Shown piece after piece: positions 34,754 through 43,575 of a stretch of DNA of 64,000 nt (within the stretch, counting starts at the first letter, position 1; each line of letters begins with the position of its first letter). The translations under genes were made by a program, and so were the position numbers. Location of the stretch: positions 623,158 through 687,157 of the forward strand of contig NZ_CADFGE010000002.1 of the NCBI RefSeq assembly GCF_902833645.1. Reading direction: 5' to 3'. Source of the stretch: Paraburkholderia fungorum. GTDB lineage: Bacteria > Pseudomonadota > Gammaproteobacteria > Burkholderiales > Burkholderiaceae. A model generated the notes under the pieces. It did not search any database, had not been told where the DNA came from, and worked only from the letters and a program-made list of their open reading frames with translations.

Positions 34754-35181
34754 CGTTTGCCTGTGGTGATGCCCGTGCCCTTGATGGCGGCAGTGGCTGT
34801 GGCGATGACCGTGCTCGCGTTGGCGTTGGCGTTGGCATTGGCGTTGGCATTGGCATTGGCATTGGCATTGGCGTTGCCGCTGCCGTTGGCGCTCGCGTTG
34901 GCATTCATCGCGCCCGCCGCGACGGTCGTGCGAACCACTTGCCCCTCTCGGCAAAGCGTCTGACACGCCAGCACATGCGCCCGCCCGTCGATCGTGACGC
35001 GGCACTCCTGGCACACACCCATGCCGCACAGCGCCGCGCGCGCCTCACCGCGAACCGACGTCCGCGTACCCCCTCCCACGCCCGCGATCGCAAGCGCCGC
35101 GGCCACGGTCGTACCCGCTCCGACCGCGACGTGACGGCCGTCGATCGTCAAGTGGAGGCGCGCTGCATGGGCATTAGTCAC
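34750..35181 (-). CDS. [2Fe-2S]-binding dehydrogenase subunit with an Asn-Ala repeat tail
   Basis: The 143-residue protein has a ferredoxin-like domain (residues 1-90) with Cys ligands in CGMGVCQEC and LACQT, as in the small subunit of D-hydroxyproline dehydrogenase. Residues about 92-122 are a near-perfect run of Asn-Ala, encoded by a hexamer tract, followed by a hydrophilic tail ending GITTGKR. The repeat is absent from typical ferredoxin-like subunits and is probably a slippage-prone extension. It overlaps the DadA-like gene by 8 bases and the large-subunit gene by 4. It carries electrons between the flavin subunits. Confidence 0.82.
   Translation of the reverse strand: MTNAHAARLHLTIDGRHVAVGAGTTVAAALAIAGVGGGTRTSVRGEARAALCGMGVCQECRVTIDGRAHVLACQTLCREGQVVRTTVAAGAMNANASANGSGNANANANANANANANANANASTVIATATAAIKGTGITTGKR
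34817..34876. repeat. In-frame hexamer tract coding (Asn-Ala)10 within the [2Fe-2S] subunit
   Basis: Ten consecutive GCRTTG units (plus-strand sense; CAAYGC on the coding strand) occupy 34817-34876, followed by degenerate units to about 34909. Unit gain or loss would add or remove two residues without a frameshift. Confidence 0.93.
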
Positions 35182-36304
35182 GAGTCACCATCTGTTGTGC
35201 AAAACGGCGCGGCAAGTAAGGCTCGACAGGAATCGGTGCGACGTCCCCCGTGATTTGCGCAGCCAGTAACTTCGCGCTCGCGAGCGAGGTTGTCACGCCA
35301 AGACCCTCGTGTCCGATTGCCAGCCACACGCCGGGTGAAAAATCGCCGGCGGGGCCGATCAACGGCAAGCCGTCGGGCGAAGCCGCGCGAAAGCCGGTCC
35401 ACGCGCGAATGCCGTGGAGTGTCGGCAGAACCGGCAGATAACGCGCGGCACGCTGCAACATCTGGGCGAGCACCGGCATATCGACCGCAGAATCGGTCGT
35501 ATCGAACTGGCGCGACGATCCGATCAATAACTGGCCCGTGGGCCGCGGCTGCGCATTGAATGCCACCGAGGTGCCGGCCGCATGATGCGCGCTCTTGATG
35601 TAGCCGAGTTCGAGCAATTGATGACGAATGAGCTCGGGGTAACGGTCCGTGATCAGCAGATGACCTTTCTTCGGCTGCAACGGCAGCGATCGCAGCAGTT
35701 GCTGAGCGCCCAGGCCATTGGCCACGATCACATGCGCGGCGCTGATGCGCTCGCCATCGGCCAGCGTCACGCCGTCGGCACTGACGGCGATGACCCGCGC
35801 GCCGAGCCGCACGCGAATATTCGCCACTCCTGAGGATTGTGTCAGCAGCCACTCGGCAACCGTGGGCGCATAGACGATACTGTCGTGCTCGATCCGCAAG
35901 CCGCCCGCCATCGACTGCGCCAGCGCCGGTTCGCACGCCCGCAACTCGACAGCGTCGAGCATCTGCGCCGACAAACCCTGCGCGACGAACGCGGCATGCA
36001 TGGTGCGGGCGGCCTGCCATTCCTCGTCGTCGGCTGCGACCCACAGCGTACCGCAGCGCGCGAACGCATCGCGCTTGCGCAGTTGCGGTGCAAGCGCCAG
36101 CCACAAGTCGCGCGAGTAGCGGCTCAACGCGAATTCCGCGGGCGAGTCGTTCATCACGACGATATGGCCCATGCCCGCTGCCGTCGCGCCGCCGCCGATG
36201 CCCTCTGCGTCGAGTACCTCGACTCGCATGCCGAGCGCGGCCAGCTCCGCGGCACAAGCCGCACCGACAATGCCGGCCCCGACGATCAACGCGTCCGCCA
36301 TCAT
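35174..36304 (-). CDS. D-hydroxyproline dehydrogenase-type FAD subunit (DadA family)
   Basis: The 376-residue flavoprotein begins [25 protein letters not shown], a clear FAD-binding fold. [18 protein letters not shown] flavin loop and the C-terminal [38 protein letters not shown] motif of DadA oxidases follow. It should be the catalytic subunit acting on the D-amino acid. ATG 36304 overlaps the epimerase stop (ATGA), so it is coupled to the epimerase. The same frame stays open far upstream, but that part is the antisense of the epimerase and not a gene. Confidence 0.87.
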   Translation of the reverse strand: MMADALIVGAGIVGAACAAELAALGMRVEVLDAEGIGGGATAAGMGHIVVMNDSPAEFALSRYSRDLWLALAPQLRKRDAFARCGTLWVAADDEEWQAARTMHAAFVAQGLSAQMLDAVELRACEPALAQSMAGGLRIEHDSIVYAPTVAEWLLTQSSGVANIRVRLGARVIAVSADGVTLADGERISAAHVIVANGLGAQQLLRSLPLQPKKGHLLITDRYPELIRHQLLELGYIKSAHHAAGTSVAFNAQPRPTGQLLIGSSRQFDTTDSAVDMPVLAQMLQRAARYLPVLPTLHGIRAWTGFRAASPDGLPLIGPAGDFSPGVWLAIGHEGLGVTTSLASAKLLAAQITGDVAPIPVEPYLPRRFAQQMVTRD

Positions 36305-37248
36305 GCGGTGCGAATGCCCCACGCGAACGGGTCGCGTTCGTCGAAACACAAGCGCCCTTCGGCCATGATGTGAGCGTGGCCGGTGATCGTCGGGGTCACC
36401 GAGACGCCATCGCCGGTATGGCGATAGCTCGCTTCGAATACGCTGCCGATAATGCTCTCCTGACGCCACACCGCGCCTTCGGCAAGCTTGCCGTCGGCGG
36501 CGAGGCAAGCGATTTTCGCGCTCGTGCCGGTACCGCATGGCGAGCGATCGTATGCGTTGCCGGGACAGAGGACGAAGCTGCGGCTGTCGATGCCGTCGCG
36601 CGAGCCGGCTCCAAAAAGTTCGACGTGATCGATCAACGCGCCTTCTGCGCCGGTGATGCGCTGCGCGATCAGCGCGTCGCGGATTGCCGCGCTGAACACG
36701 GTCAATTCGTCGATGTGCGTCGCCTCCAGCGCGTGCCCGTGGTCGGCAACCAGAAAGAACCAGTTGCCGCCCCAGCCGATGTCGCCAGTCAATTTGCCGT
36801 AGCCTGGCACGTCCACCTGCACGCCTTGCCGGTAACGATACGCCGGCACATTGCGCACGGCCACGCTGCCGTCCTCGTTGAGCGTCGCCTCGACAACGCC
36901 GACCGGCGTCTCGATCCGATGACGCCCCGGACCGATGCGGCCCATATGCGCGAGCGAGACGATAAGGCCGATGGTGCCGTGCCCGCACATGCCGAGATAG
37001 CCGACGTTGTTGAAGAAGATCACGCCGGCCGCGCAGCCCGGGTCGTCCGGCTCGCACAGCAGCGCGCCGACCACCACGTCCGAGCCGCGCGGTTCGGTGA
37101 CGACGCCGGCGCGCCAGTCGTCGAAATGCGTGCGAAACACGTCCAGACGCTGCGCCAGCGTGCCGCCGCCAAGCGCCGGGCCACCCGACACCACCAGGCG
37201 GGTCGGTTCACCGCCGGTGTGCGAGTCGATGATATCGAGGGTTTTCAT
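36301..37248 (-). CDS. 4-hydroxyproline 2-epimerase (proline racemase family)
   Basis: The 315-residue enzyme carries both catalytic cysteines of the family: C88 in LGMCGHG and C238 in [10 protein letters not shown]. These act as the two acid/base residues that invert the alpha carbon; two Cys means epimerase/racemase rather than the Thr-containing dehydratases. It converts trans-4-hydroxy-L-proline to cis-4-hydroxy-D-proline in the cytoplasm. It is the first gene of the four-gene operon (36301 through 33434). ATG 37248 lacks a clear ribosome site; an ATG three codons upstream is possible. A 21-bp element lies 54 bases upstream of the start. Confidence 0.9.
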   Translation of the reverse strand: MKTLDIIDSHTGGEPTRLVVSGGPALGGGTLAQRLDVFRTHFDDWRAGVVTEPRGSDVVVGALLCEPDDPGCAAGVIFFNNVGYLGMCGHGTIGLIVSLAHMGRIGPGRHRIETPVGVVEATLNEDGSVAVRNVPAYRYRQGVQVDVPGYGKLTGDIGWGGNWFFLVADHGHALEATHIDELTVFSAAIRDALIAQRITGAEGALIDHVELFGAGSRDGIDSRSFVLCPGNAYDRSPCGTGTSAKIACLAADGKLAEGAVWRQESIIGSVFEASYRHTGDGVSVTPTITGHAHIMAEGRLCFDERDPFAWGIRTA

Positions 37249-37302
37249 GATGCACATGGTAGGAACGCCGGCCGCCGCAGTCTTGGTGTGCTTAAGCGCG
37301 GA

Positions 37303-37323
37303 TTATGACGATTTCAGCATAGT
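37303..37323 (-). promoter_or_regulatory. Upstream 21-bp element of the epimerase operon (minus-facing copy)
   Basis: Read on the minus strand, the site starts ACTATGCTGAAATCG and continues TCATAA. It matches the plus-facing copy at 37503-37523 at 19 of 21 positions, and each copy points toward its own gene. Its downstream end is 54 bases from the epimerase start. It is a candidate site for the PAS-AraC regulator. Confidence 0.65.
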
Positions 37324-37502
37324 TATTGCGCTCGCCGCCGCACGCCCCGATCTTTGATCACTGACTGAGTCCACGGCTGGCAGCGCCCTTCAAGAGGAAT
37401 AGGAAACGCATGCAAGCCCTTGCCAGCGCGACCCAGACGCATCCCGCGCGTCGTCCTGAAATAGCGGGCTTAGCCGATCTTGCTGGGCCTCCAGGCATGA
37501 CG

Positions 37503-37523
37503 ACTATGCCGAAATCGTCATCA
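37503..37523 (+). promoter_or_regulatory. Upstream 21-bp element of the deaminase gene (plus-facing copy)
   Basis: The site begins ACTATGCCGAAATCG and continues TCATCA. It differs from the minus-facing copy at only two positions. It ends 80 bases before the GTG start of the deaminase gene. Flanking ATGACGA and TCGTCAT give it a partial 7-bp inverted repeat of its own. Confidence 0.65.
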
Positions 37524-37603
37524 GCCACGCATGAATCACGCAAGACGGCGGCATTTTCCCTGCTTACACTGCGCTTCAATTCAACTCACTCGGGAGAGCA
37601 GTC

Positions 37604-38509
37604 GTGGCGCATATCTGGGAAGGCGTATGGCCGGCGGTAACCACCAAATTCAACGCGGATTTCAGCATAGACCGCAAGTGGACCGGCAAGAATATCGAGG
37701 CGCAGATCGACGCCGGAGTGGACGGCATCATCGTGTGCGGATCGCTCGGTGAAGCATCGACCCTTTCGCTGGACGAGAAACTGGAGGTGCTCGAGATTGC
37801 CGTCGAGGCCTCACGCGGCCGGGTGCCGGTGCTGCTGACGATCGCCGAGAACAGCACGCTCGACGCCTGCCGCCAGGCCGAAGCCGGCAGCAGTCATGGC
37901 GCCGCCGGTTTCATGGTGCTGCCCGGGCTGCGCTATCTGTCGGACCGGCGCGAAACGCTGCATCACTTTCGCAGCGTCGCCGATGCGAGCGCGCTACCCC
38001 TGATGATCTATAACAATCCGCTAGCCTATGGCGTCGACATGACGCCCGAGATGTTCGCGGAAATCGCCGACGAAAAGAAGATCGTCGCGATCAAGGAATC
38101 GTGCGGCGACGTGCGACGCGTGACCGATCTGATCAACGTGGTCGGCGACCGCTTCGCGATTCTGTGCGGGGTCGACAATCTCGCCATGGAAGCGATCCTG
38201 ATGGGCGCGCATGGCTGGGTGGCCGGTCTCGTGTGCGCGTTTCCGCGCGAGACGGTTGTGATCTACAAGTTGCTGAAGGCGGACCGGCTTGAAGAGGCGC
38301 GCGCGATCTACCGTTGGTTCGCGCCCCTGCTTGCACTCGACGTCTCGGCGAAACTGGTGCAAAACATCAAGCTGGCCGAGACGATTGTCGGGCTGGGCAC
38401 GGAGCCGGTCCGCCCGCCGCGCCTGCCGTTGGCCGGCGACGAACGCAAGGCCGTCGATGCGTTGATCCGCCGGGCGATCGAAACCCGGCCGGTGCTGCCG
38501 CAAGTTTGA
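37604..38509 (+). CDS. Pyrroline-4-hydroxy-2-carboxylate deaminase-type enzyme (DapA family)
   Basis: The 301-residue TIM-barrel enzyme has the Schiff-base lysine K164 in VAIKESCGD and the active-site Tyr Y136 in MIYNNP, as in DHDPS/NAL-family enzymes. Next to the hydroxyproline epimerase and dehydrogenase, it should deaminate and dehydrate 1-pyrroline-4-hydroxy-2-carboxylate to 2-oxoglutarate semialdehyde. The start is GTG 37604 with GGGAGA upstream. The final dehydrogenase to 2-oxoglutarate is not in the window. It diverges from the epimerase operon. Confidence 0.85.
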   Translation: MAHIWEGVWPAVTTKFNADFSIDRKWTGKNIEAQIDAGVDGIIVCGSLGEASTLSLDEKLEVLEIAVEASRGRVPVLLTIAENSTLDACRQAEAGSSHGAAGFMVLPGLRYLSDRRETLHHFRSVADASALPLMIYNNPLAYGVDMTPEMFAEIADEKKIVAIKESCGDVRRVTDLINVVGDRFAILCGVDNLAMEAILMGAHGWVAGLVCAFPRETVVIYKLLKADRLEEARAIYRWFAPLLALDVSAKLVQNIKLAETIVGLGTEPVRPPRLPLAGDERKAVDALIRRAIETRPVLPQV

Positions 38510-38521
38510 GTCGCAGCAGGC

Positions 38522-39241
38522 TCAAGCCGCCTGCTTCTCCGCACCCGCTTCACCCTGCCGCAGATGCAGCAGCCGATAGCCGCTCTTGTAAACGGGTTGC
38601 AGCCGGAAGTCGTTCTGCGGCTCAATCTCGAGCAGCAGGCGCAGGCGCGACACGTGGCTGTCGATGGTGCGGGTGAACTCGCGGAACTCACGGCCCCATA
38701 CCATCGCGAAAATATGGTCGCGCGACAGCACGCGGCCGATATTGGAAAAGAACAGCGAGGCCAGCCGGTATTGCGTGCCGGATAGCGCGACCGGCTGGCC
38801 GCGCAGCATGACGAGCTGGCGATGCGTGTCGAAGTGGTAAGGCCCAACGTCGAAGCTCGCGGCGCTGAAACGGTCCGGATAGGCGCGGCGCAGCAACGCC
38901 GCCACGCGCTCGCGGAACTCGCCCGGCCGCAACGGCAGCGCGACGTAGTCGTCCGCCCCGCTGGCAAAGGCGCGCACCACGCTCTCCTCCGACGTCTCCG
39001 CCGAAGCGAACAGCACCGGCAGGCGGTCGCCGCCGACCGCGCGCACCGAGCGCAGAACCTCGGCGCCGGACAGGCGCGTGCCGTGCCAGTCCAGCACCAG
39101 CAAATCCACGGTGGAACGGGCGAGCGCCTTCGACATGGACAGACCGTCGTCGTAGGCCATACAGGTATGGCTGGCACTCATGAGGACCTTTTCGATCGAC
39201 TGACGCATGACGGGGTCACGCTGAAGGATGGCAATGCGCAT
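38522..39241 (-). CDS. Orphan OmpR-type response regulator with altered receiver
   Basis: The 239-residue protein has an N-terminal receiver (about residues 1-115) and a C-terminal winged helix (about 130-230, with RVLSRDHIFAMVWGREFREFTRTIDSHVSRLR). The phosphoacceptor D51 is present (LVLDWHG). The conserved Lys of the KP motif is replaced: the segment reads YVALPLRPGEF, with Leu at 102. The usual acidic pair near the start is reduced to one Asp (QRDP). No histidine kinase gene is next to it. It converges with the deaminase gene, with a 12-base gap. Phosphorylation-independent or altered signalling is a plausible inference. Confidence 0.85.
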   Translation of the reverse strand: MRIAILQRDPVMRQSIEKVLMSASHTCMAYDDGLSMSKALARSTVDLLVLDWHGTRLSGAEVLRSVRAVGGDRLPVLFASAETSEESVVRAFASGADDYVALPLRPGEFRERVAALLRRAYPDRFSAASFDVGPYHFDTHRQLVMLRGQPVALSGTQYRLASLFFSNIGRVLSRDHIFAMVWGREFREFTRTIDSHVSRLRLLLEIEPQNDFRLQPVYKSGYRLLHLRQGEAGAEKQAA

Positions 39242-39649
39242 GGGATAACTCTTCACTGATAGCTCGGACGCGATTCTCAGAGGGACGCCCCAGTCATCCC
39301 ATAGGAGCAATCCTAATTTACGCGCCGATCGCCCCCTTCCGACAGATGCCCGCCGCATTCCTACACGCGAAGGCTCCCGCTCGCACGGCGCGCACTGCTC
39401 GCGATACAGCCCATCCCCAGGAAGGCGGGTTTCAGGGAACTTTTTCCAATCTAATTAAGCACTTCCCTAAGCGAACCGCGGTCATCCTGTAAAATCCCCA
39501 GCCTGGCCCCAGTCGTCATCGCGCTAGCCCTATCCGGGCGGCGCGCCGGTGTCCCGTGCTCTACCCAGCGCTTGCCACACTTCTCGCCCGACGACCGCCG
39601 ATTTTCCACGCGCTACGTGTGGCTCCCAATTCAACACAAAACACAAGCA
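39242..39649. other. Divergent intergenic region between response regulator and MFS gene
   Basis: The 408-base gap holds the promoters of both genes. An AT-rich patch around 39440-39475 is a likely promoter region. I see no gene, palindrome or repeat strong enough to name. Confidence 0.5.
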
Positions 39650-40951
39650 ATGCAAGCGACAAATCTGGGTGGAGCGCAGGCTGTCACCCCACGCCCTCTT
39701 GGGCGAAGCGACTACAAGACACTCGGCCTCGCCGCACTCGGCGGGGCGCTCGAGTTTTACGACTTCATCATCTTCGTATTCTTCGCGCCGGCGATCGGCC
39801 AGTTGTTCTTCCCTGCCGCGATGCCGGACTGGCTGCGTCAGGTGCAGACCTTCGGGATCTTCGCGGCAGGTTATCTGGCCCGGCCGCTTGGCGGCATCAT
39901 CATGGCGCACTTCGGCGACCTGTTCGGCCGCAAGCGCATGTTCACGCTGAGCGTGCTGCTGATGTCGGTGCCGACGCTGATGATGGGCCTGCTGCCGACC
40001 TACGCGAGCATCGGCGTGATGGCGCCGGTCTTGCTGCTGCTGTTCCGCGTGATGCAGGGCGCGGCGGTCGGCGGCGAAGTGCCGGGCGCATGGGTATTCG
40101 TTTCCGAGCACGTACCGCAACGGCACGTGGGCTACGCGTGCGGCACGCTGACCGCCGGTCTCACGGCGGGCATCCTGCTCGGCTCGCTGATCGCCGCGGC
40201 GGTGAATCGCAACTTCGCACCGGCGGAAATCTCCGCCTACGCATGGCGCATTCCGTTCCTGGTGGGCGGGGTATTCGGCATGTTCTCGGTTTATCTGCGC
40301 CGCTGGCTGCATGAGACGCCGGTATTCGCCGAACTCAAGCAACGCAAGGCAATCGCCGCGGAAGTGCCGCTCAAGGCCGTCTTACGCGACCATGGCCGCG
40401 CCGTGATCGTGTCGATGCTGCTCACGTGGATGCTGTCGGCGGCGATCGTCGTGGTCATTCTGATGACGCCGACTCTGCTGCAAAAGCAGTTTCATATCGC
40501 GCCGGCCACCGCGCTGCTGGCGAATTGCGTGGCAACGCTGTGCCTGACGATAGGTTGCGTGATGGCCGGTTCGATCGCCGGCCGGATCGGCGCGGGGCGC
40601 ACGATTTTCATCGGCGGCCTCGCGCTGGCGGTGACGTACTACGTGATGTTCCAGCAACTTGCCGTCGATAGCTCGGCGCTGGTGCCGCTGTACGCCGTGG
40701 CCGGTCTCTTTGTCGGCGTGATCGGCGCGATCCCGTTCGTGCTGGTCAAGGCGTTCCCGCCCGTCGTGCGATTCTCGGGCATCTCGTTCTCGTACAACGT
40801 CGCCTATGCGGTGTTCGGCGGCCTGACGCCGATCGCTGTTTCGCTGATGATGAAGTCGAACCCGATGGCGGCGCCGCTCTATGTCGGCGCGATCTGCATT
40901 CTCGGGGCATTGACTACGCTGTTTATCAAAGACGCGCCGCCAGCGCGCTAA
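39650..40951 (+). CDS. MFS transporter, metabolite:H+ symporter (ShiA/ProP-like)
   Basis: The 433-residue transporter has the MHS-family opening ALGGALEFYDFIIFVFFAPAIGQLFFP, twelve hydrophobic segments and the cytoplasmic GDLFGRKRMF motif between helices 2 and 3. The family carries organic acids such as 2-oxoglutarate, citrate, shikimate and betaines. The start is ATG 39650 with a weak ribosome site; the frame is open upstream. It is a single gene. The substrate is not readable, although 2-oxoglutarate or proline-like compounds would suit the region. Confidence 0.83.
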   Translation: MQATNLGGAQAVTPRPLGRSDYKTLGLAALGGALEFYDFIIFVFFAPAIGQLFFPAAMPDWLRQVQTFGIFAAGYLARPLGGIIMAHFGDLFGRKRMFTLSVLLMSVPTLMMGLLPTYASIGVMAPVLLLLFRVMQGAAVGGEVPGAWVFVSEHVPQRHVGYACGTLTAGLTAGILLGSLIAAAVNRNFAPAEISAYAWRIPFLVGGVFGMFSVYLRRWLHETPVFAELKQRKAIAAEVPLKAVLRDHGRAVIVSMLLTWMLSAAIVVVILMTPTLLQKQFHIAPATALLANCVATLCLTIGCVMAGSIAGRIGAGRTIFIGGLALAVTYYVMFQQLAVDSSALVPLYAVAGLFVGVIGAIPFVLVKAFPPVVRFSGISFSYNVAYAVFGGLTPIAVSLMMKSNPMAAPLYVGAICILGALTTLFIKDAPPAR

Positions 40952-41110
40952 TCGAGCGACTCCACAACGGCGCGCGAATAGCGCGCCGTTGTTCGATCGT
41001 CTCCACGCCACGCTTTTACCGCGGCTTCGGCGGTTTGGGCGGTTCCGGCGACATCCACACTTCACGCCGGACCGAAACATCGCGTGCTGCATCGGCCTAC
41101 GATTCAGCTC

Positions 41111-42631
41111 ATGAACTCTTCCCACACGCCCCCCTCGCCCGCTCTCGGCCGCATCCTTGCGACGGTCAGCGTCGGCTTCGTCGTCACCCAACTCGACGTC
41201 ACGATCGTCAACATCGCACTGCCGAAAATCGGTGCGGACCTGCATGCGAATGTCGCGGGGCTGCAATGGGTCGTCGACGCGTACACGCTCGCGTTCGCCG
41301 TGCTGATGCTGTCGGCGGGCGCGCTCGGCGACCGGCTCGGCATCCGGCGCATGTACGCGGCCGGTATCGTGCTGTTCGCGCTCGCGTCGCTCGCCTGCGG
41401 CCTGGCGCTCGGCGCGCCCATGCTGGTGGCCGCGCGGGCGGTGCAGGGCATCGGCGCGGCTGCCATGTTGCCGAACTCGCTGGCGCTGCTCAACCGCTCA
41501 TACGGTCACGATCCGAAACTCCGGGCGCGCGCAGTCGGCCTGTGGACTGCCGCGGGTGCGATTGCGATCGCGGCCGGGCCGGTGGTCGGCGGTCTGCTGA
41601 TTGCGGCATTCGGTTGGCGCAGCATCTTTCTCGTCAATCTGCCGATTTGCGCAGCCGGTTGGCTGGCGACTTTGCTCTGGGTGCCCCGCTCTGAGCCCGC
41701 GCGAAACGAAACACGGCAAACGGCGGCGGCCAACGCTGCTGCATCGTCCGGAATTCATGCGGCGACCGAGGCAGGAACAGCACGCGCAGCGAGCCCGCGC
41801 GGTATCGACCTGAGCGGTCAGGCCTTGGCGATCGTCGCGCTCACCGCCTTCGTCGCCGCGGTGATCGAATGGCGGCCATTGGGGCTGGGCCATCCGCTGG
41901 TAGCCGGCGGTTTCATCCTTGCGCTAATCGCCACGGCTGCCTTTATCGCGGTGGAATCGCGCGTCGCGGCGCCGATGTTGCCGCTCTCGCTATTCAGCAA
42001 GCGCACCTTCAATGCGGCGGTGCTGTTCGGCATCTGCGTGAACCTGACGTACTACGGCATGGTGTTCGTGCTGAGCCTGTATTTGCAGCGCGTGCGCGGC
42101 TACACCCCGCTGCAGGCGGGCCTCGCCTTCCTGCCGTTGACCGGCGGCTTCCTGATTTCGAATGTGGCGAGCGGCTGGGTGGTCGGACGGTTTGGCGTAC
42201 GCGTGCCGATGATTGCCGGCGCGATTACGGCGGGGCTTGGCTATGGCCTGCTGCATTTCGTCGGAGCGTCCACGCCTCTGGCCGGCTTGCTGCTGCCGTT
42301 CCTGCTTATTCCGTCGGGAATGGGGCTTGCGGTGCCGGCCATGACCACCGCCGTGCTGGCTTCCGTTGAAGCCACGCGCGCGGGCACGGCGTCCGCCGTG
42401 CTCAATACTGCCCGGCAAGCAGGCGGCGCTGTAGGTGTCGCCGCCTTCGGCGCGTTGGCGAGCGGCGCGGCCGCCGCACAGATCGTCACGGGGATGCAGG
42501 CCGCGACAGCGATCTCGGTCGGCCTGCTGGCGATGGCCGGCATCATGGCCTGCCTTGTCCATCCGCAACCGCACGCGCCGGCTTCCATGCCTCACAAGAC
42601 CGGCCGAGGGCAAGTGCCTGACTCGCGCTGA
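41111..42631 (+). CDS. MFS multidrug transporter, DHA2 (14-helix) family
   Basis: The 506-residue transporter has the DHA2 signature TQLDVTIVNIALPKIGADLHANVAGLQWVVDAYTLAFA in helices 1-2 and GDRLGIRRMY in the first cytoplasmic loop. An Ala-rich central loop (about residues 200-235) is unusually long. The family exports drugs and dyes using the proton gradient. The start is ATG 41111. No TetR or membrane-fusion gene is adjacent. It is a solitary predicted efflux gene. Confidence 0.86.
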   Translation: MNSSHTPPSPALGRILATVSVGFVVTQLDVTIVNIALPKIGADLHANVAGLQWVVDAYTLAFAVLMLSAGALGDRLGIRRMYAAGIVLFALASLACGLALGAPMLVAARAVQGIGAAAMLPNSLALLNRSYGHDPKLRARAVGLWTAAGAIAIAAGPVVGGLLIAAFGWRSIFLVNLPICAAGWLATLLWVPRSEPARNETRQTAAANAAASSGIHAATEAGTARAASPRGIDLSGQALAIVALTAFVAAVIEWRPLGLGHPLVAGGFILALIATAAFIAVESRVAAPMLPLSLFSKRTFNAAVLFGICVNLTYYGMVFVLSLYLQRVRGYTPLQAGLAFLPLTGGFLISNVASGWVVGRFGVRVPMIAGAITAGLGYGLLHFVGASTPLAGLLLPFLLIPSGMGLAVPAMTTAVLASVEATRAGTASAVLNTARQAGGAVGVAAFGALASGAAAAQIVTGMQAATAISVGLLAMAGIMACLVHPQPHAPASMPHKTGRGQVPDSR

Positions 42632-42675
42632 TCAGATCATGATCCGATCAGCGCGACTGCGCGACTGTGCGACTC

Positions 42676-42948
42676 TTACAGCGACGCTTCCTGAATCGCG
42701 CCGGTGTCGATCGCACGCTCGATCAGCCCTTCGTTTTGCGCCTTCGCGATCGCGTCCGCGATCAGCTTTTCCGGCTGTTCGATTTCGGCCTTGATCGTGC
42801 CAATCAGACCCGATGCATCCAGAACCACCAAGGTTTTCGCCGAATCGGCAAGGCTGATGATGACGCGATGCGGCGTAGGCCCTTCGCCGAGACTTGCGCA
42901 CAACTGGGTGACCTTGCCGCCAATGGTTTGCTCAAAACTTTGAATCAT
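42676..42948 (-). CDS. Small conserved-looking protein of unknown function
   Basis: The 90-residue protein (MIQSFEQTIGGKVTQLCASLGEG) has a helical N-terminus, a strand-rich middle (RVIISLADSAKTLVVLDASGLIGTIKAEIE) and a helical C-terminus (LIADAIAKAQNEGLIERAI). GGGAG stands 7 bases before ATG 42948, supporting translation. It converges with the DHA2 transporter gene. I do not recognise a family. Confidence 0.65.
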   Translation of the reverse strand: MIQSFEQTIGGKVTQLCASLGEGPTPHRVIISLADSAKTLVVLDASGLIGTIKAEIEQPEKLIADAIAKAQNEGLIERAIDTGAIQEASL

Positions 42949-43012
42949 TATTTACTCCCTTGATTACAGCCAGAATCGAAAGCGACCGACACGGACTACG
43001 CCGACCGCGTCA

Positions 43013-43444
43013 CTAGAGATTCAGTCCCCGGCGTGGCGATCGCGCGCCGTCGATACTGATACCGCCCGCTCCAGTCACGAACAGCAGCAGGAAACCGCCG
43101 GCGATACCAATGTTCTTCCAGAAGTGAATCACCATATCGCGTTCCAACGCGGGATCCGTGACGTTCCAGAAATCGTGGCCCAGCACGGCGGTTGCCACAG
43201 TGTAGACGGCCATGACGAGCGCGAGTGGGCGCACCTTGAAGCCGACGATCAGCAGCAAACCACCGAGCGCCTCGACAGCGGTGGCAATCGGCGCGGCGAC
43301 CTGAACGAACGGCACCCCCTTCGAATGCAGATAGCTGACAAAGCCCGCGTAGCCCAGCAATTTCATCACGCCGCCCCACAAAAACAGCACAGCAAGGGCG
43401 ATGCGCGCGATGAGGATCACGCCGGAATCGACGGGACGCGTCAT
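43013..43444 (-). CDS. DoxX-family membrane protein
   Basis: The 143-residue protein has four predicted membrane segments and the DoxX-like opening ILIARIALAVLFLWGGVMKLLGYAGF. AGGAG precedes ATG 43444. DoxX proteins are small inner-membrane proteins linked to thiosulfate:quinone oxidoreductase in some species and to redox stress in others. It lies between the small unknown gene and a VOC-family gene, all on the minus strand. No specific reaction can be assigned. Confidence 0.85.
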   Translation of the reverse strand: MTRPVDSGVILIARIALAVLFLWGGVMKLLGYAGFVSYLHSKGVPFVQVAAPIATAVEALGGLLLIVGFKVRPLALVMAVYTVATAVLGHDFWNVTDPALERDMVIHFWKNIGIAGGFLLLFVTGAGGISIDGARSPRRGLNL

Positions 43445-43575
43445 GAGGGGCTCCTGTAAATGAATAAGCAGCAGACCCGGCCAGGCGGCCGCAGTTCCCT
43501 ATTTTGCATCCGGTAACATGTGCATTGCCCGCCTTTTCCAAGCGCGGGCCGGCGTGAACGGCGCAATTCGCTTGT

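Larger units (their letters stand above)
37258..37603. other. Divergent intergenic region of the hydroxyproline genes
   Basis: The 346-base gap separates the epimerase operon from the deaminase gene. It contains the two outward-facing 21-bp sites and no gene I would support. Both promoters must lie here. Confidence 0.6.

Noticed and set aside
34750..35181. Treating the Asn-Ala run as an assembly artefact
   Set aside because: The units alternate CAACGC and CAATGC rather than being identical, and flanking genes keep overlapping frames, so the tract is credible, although copy number may be imprecise.
36305..37057. Upstream extension of the DadA-like flavoprotein frame
   Set aside because: The extension is antisense/out-of-frame to the epimerase gene on the same strand and lacks any domain; the flavin-binding start at 36304 is clear.
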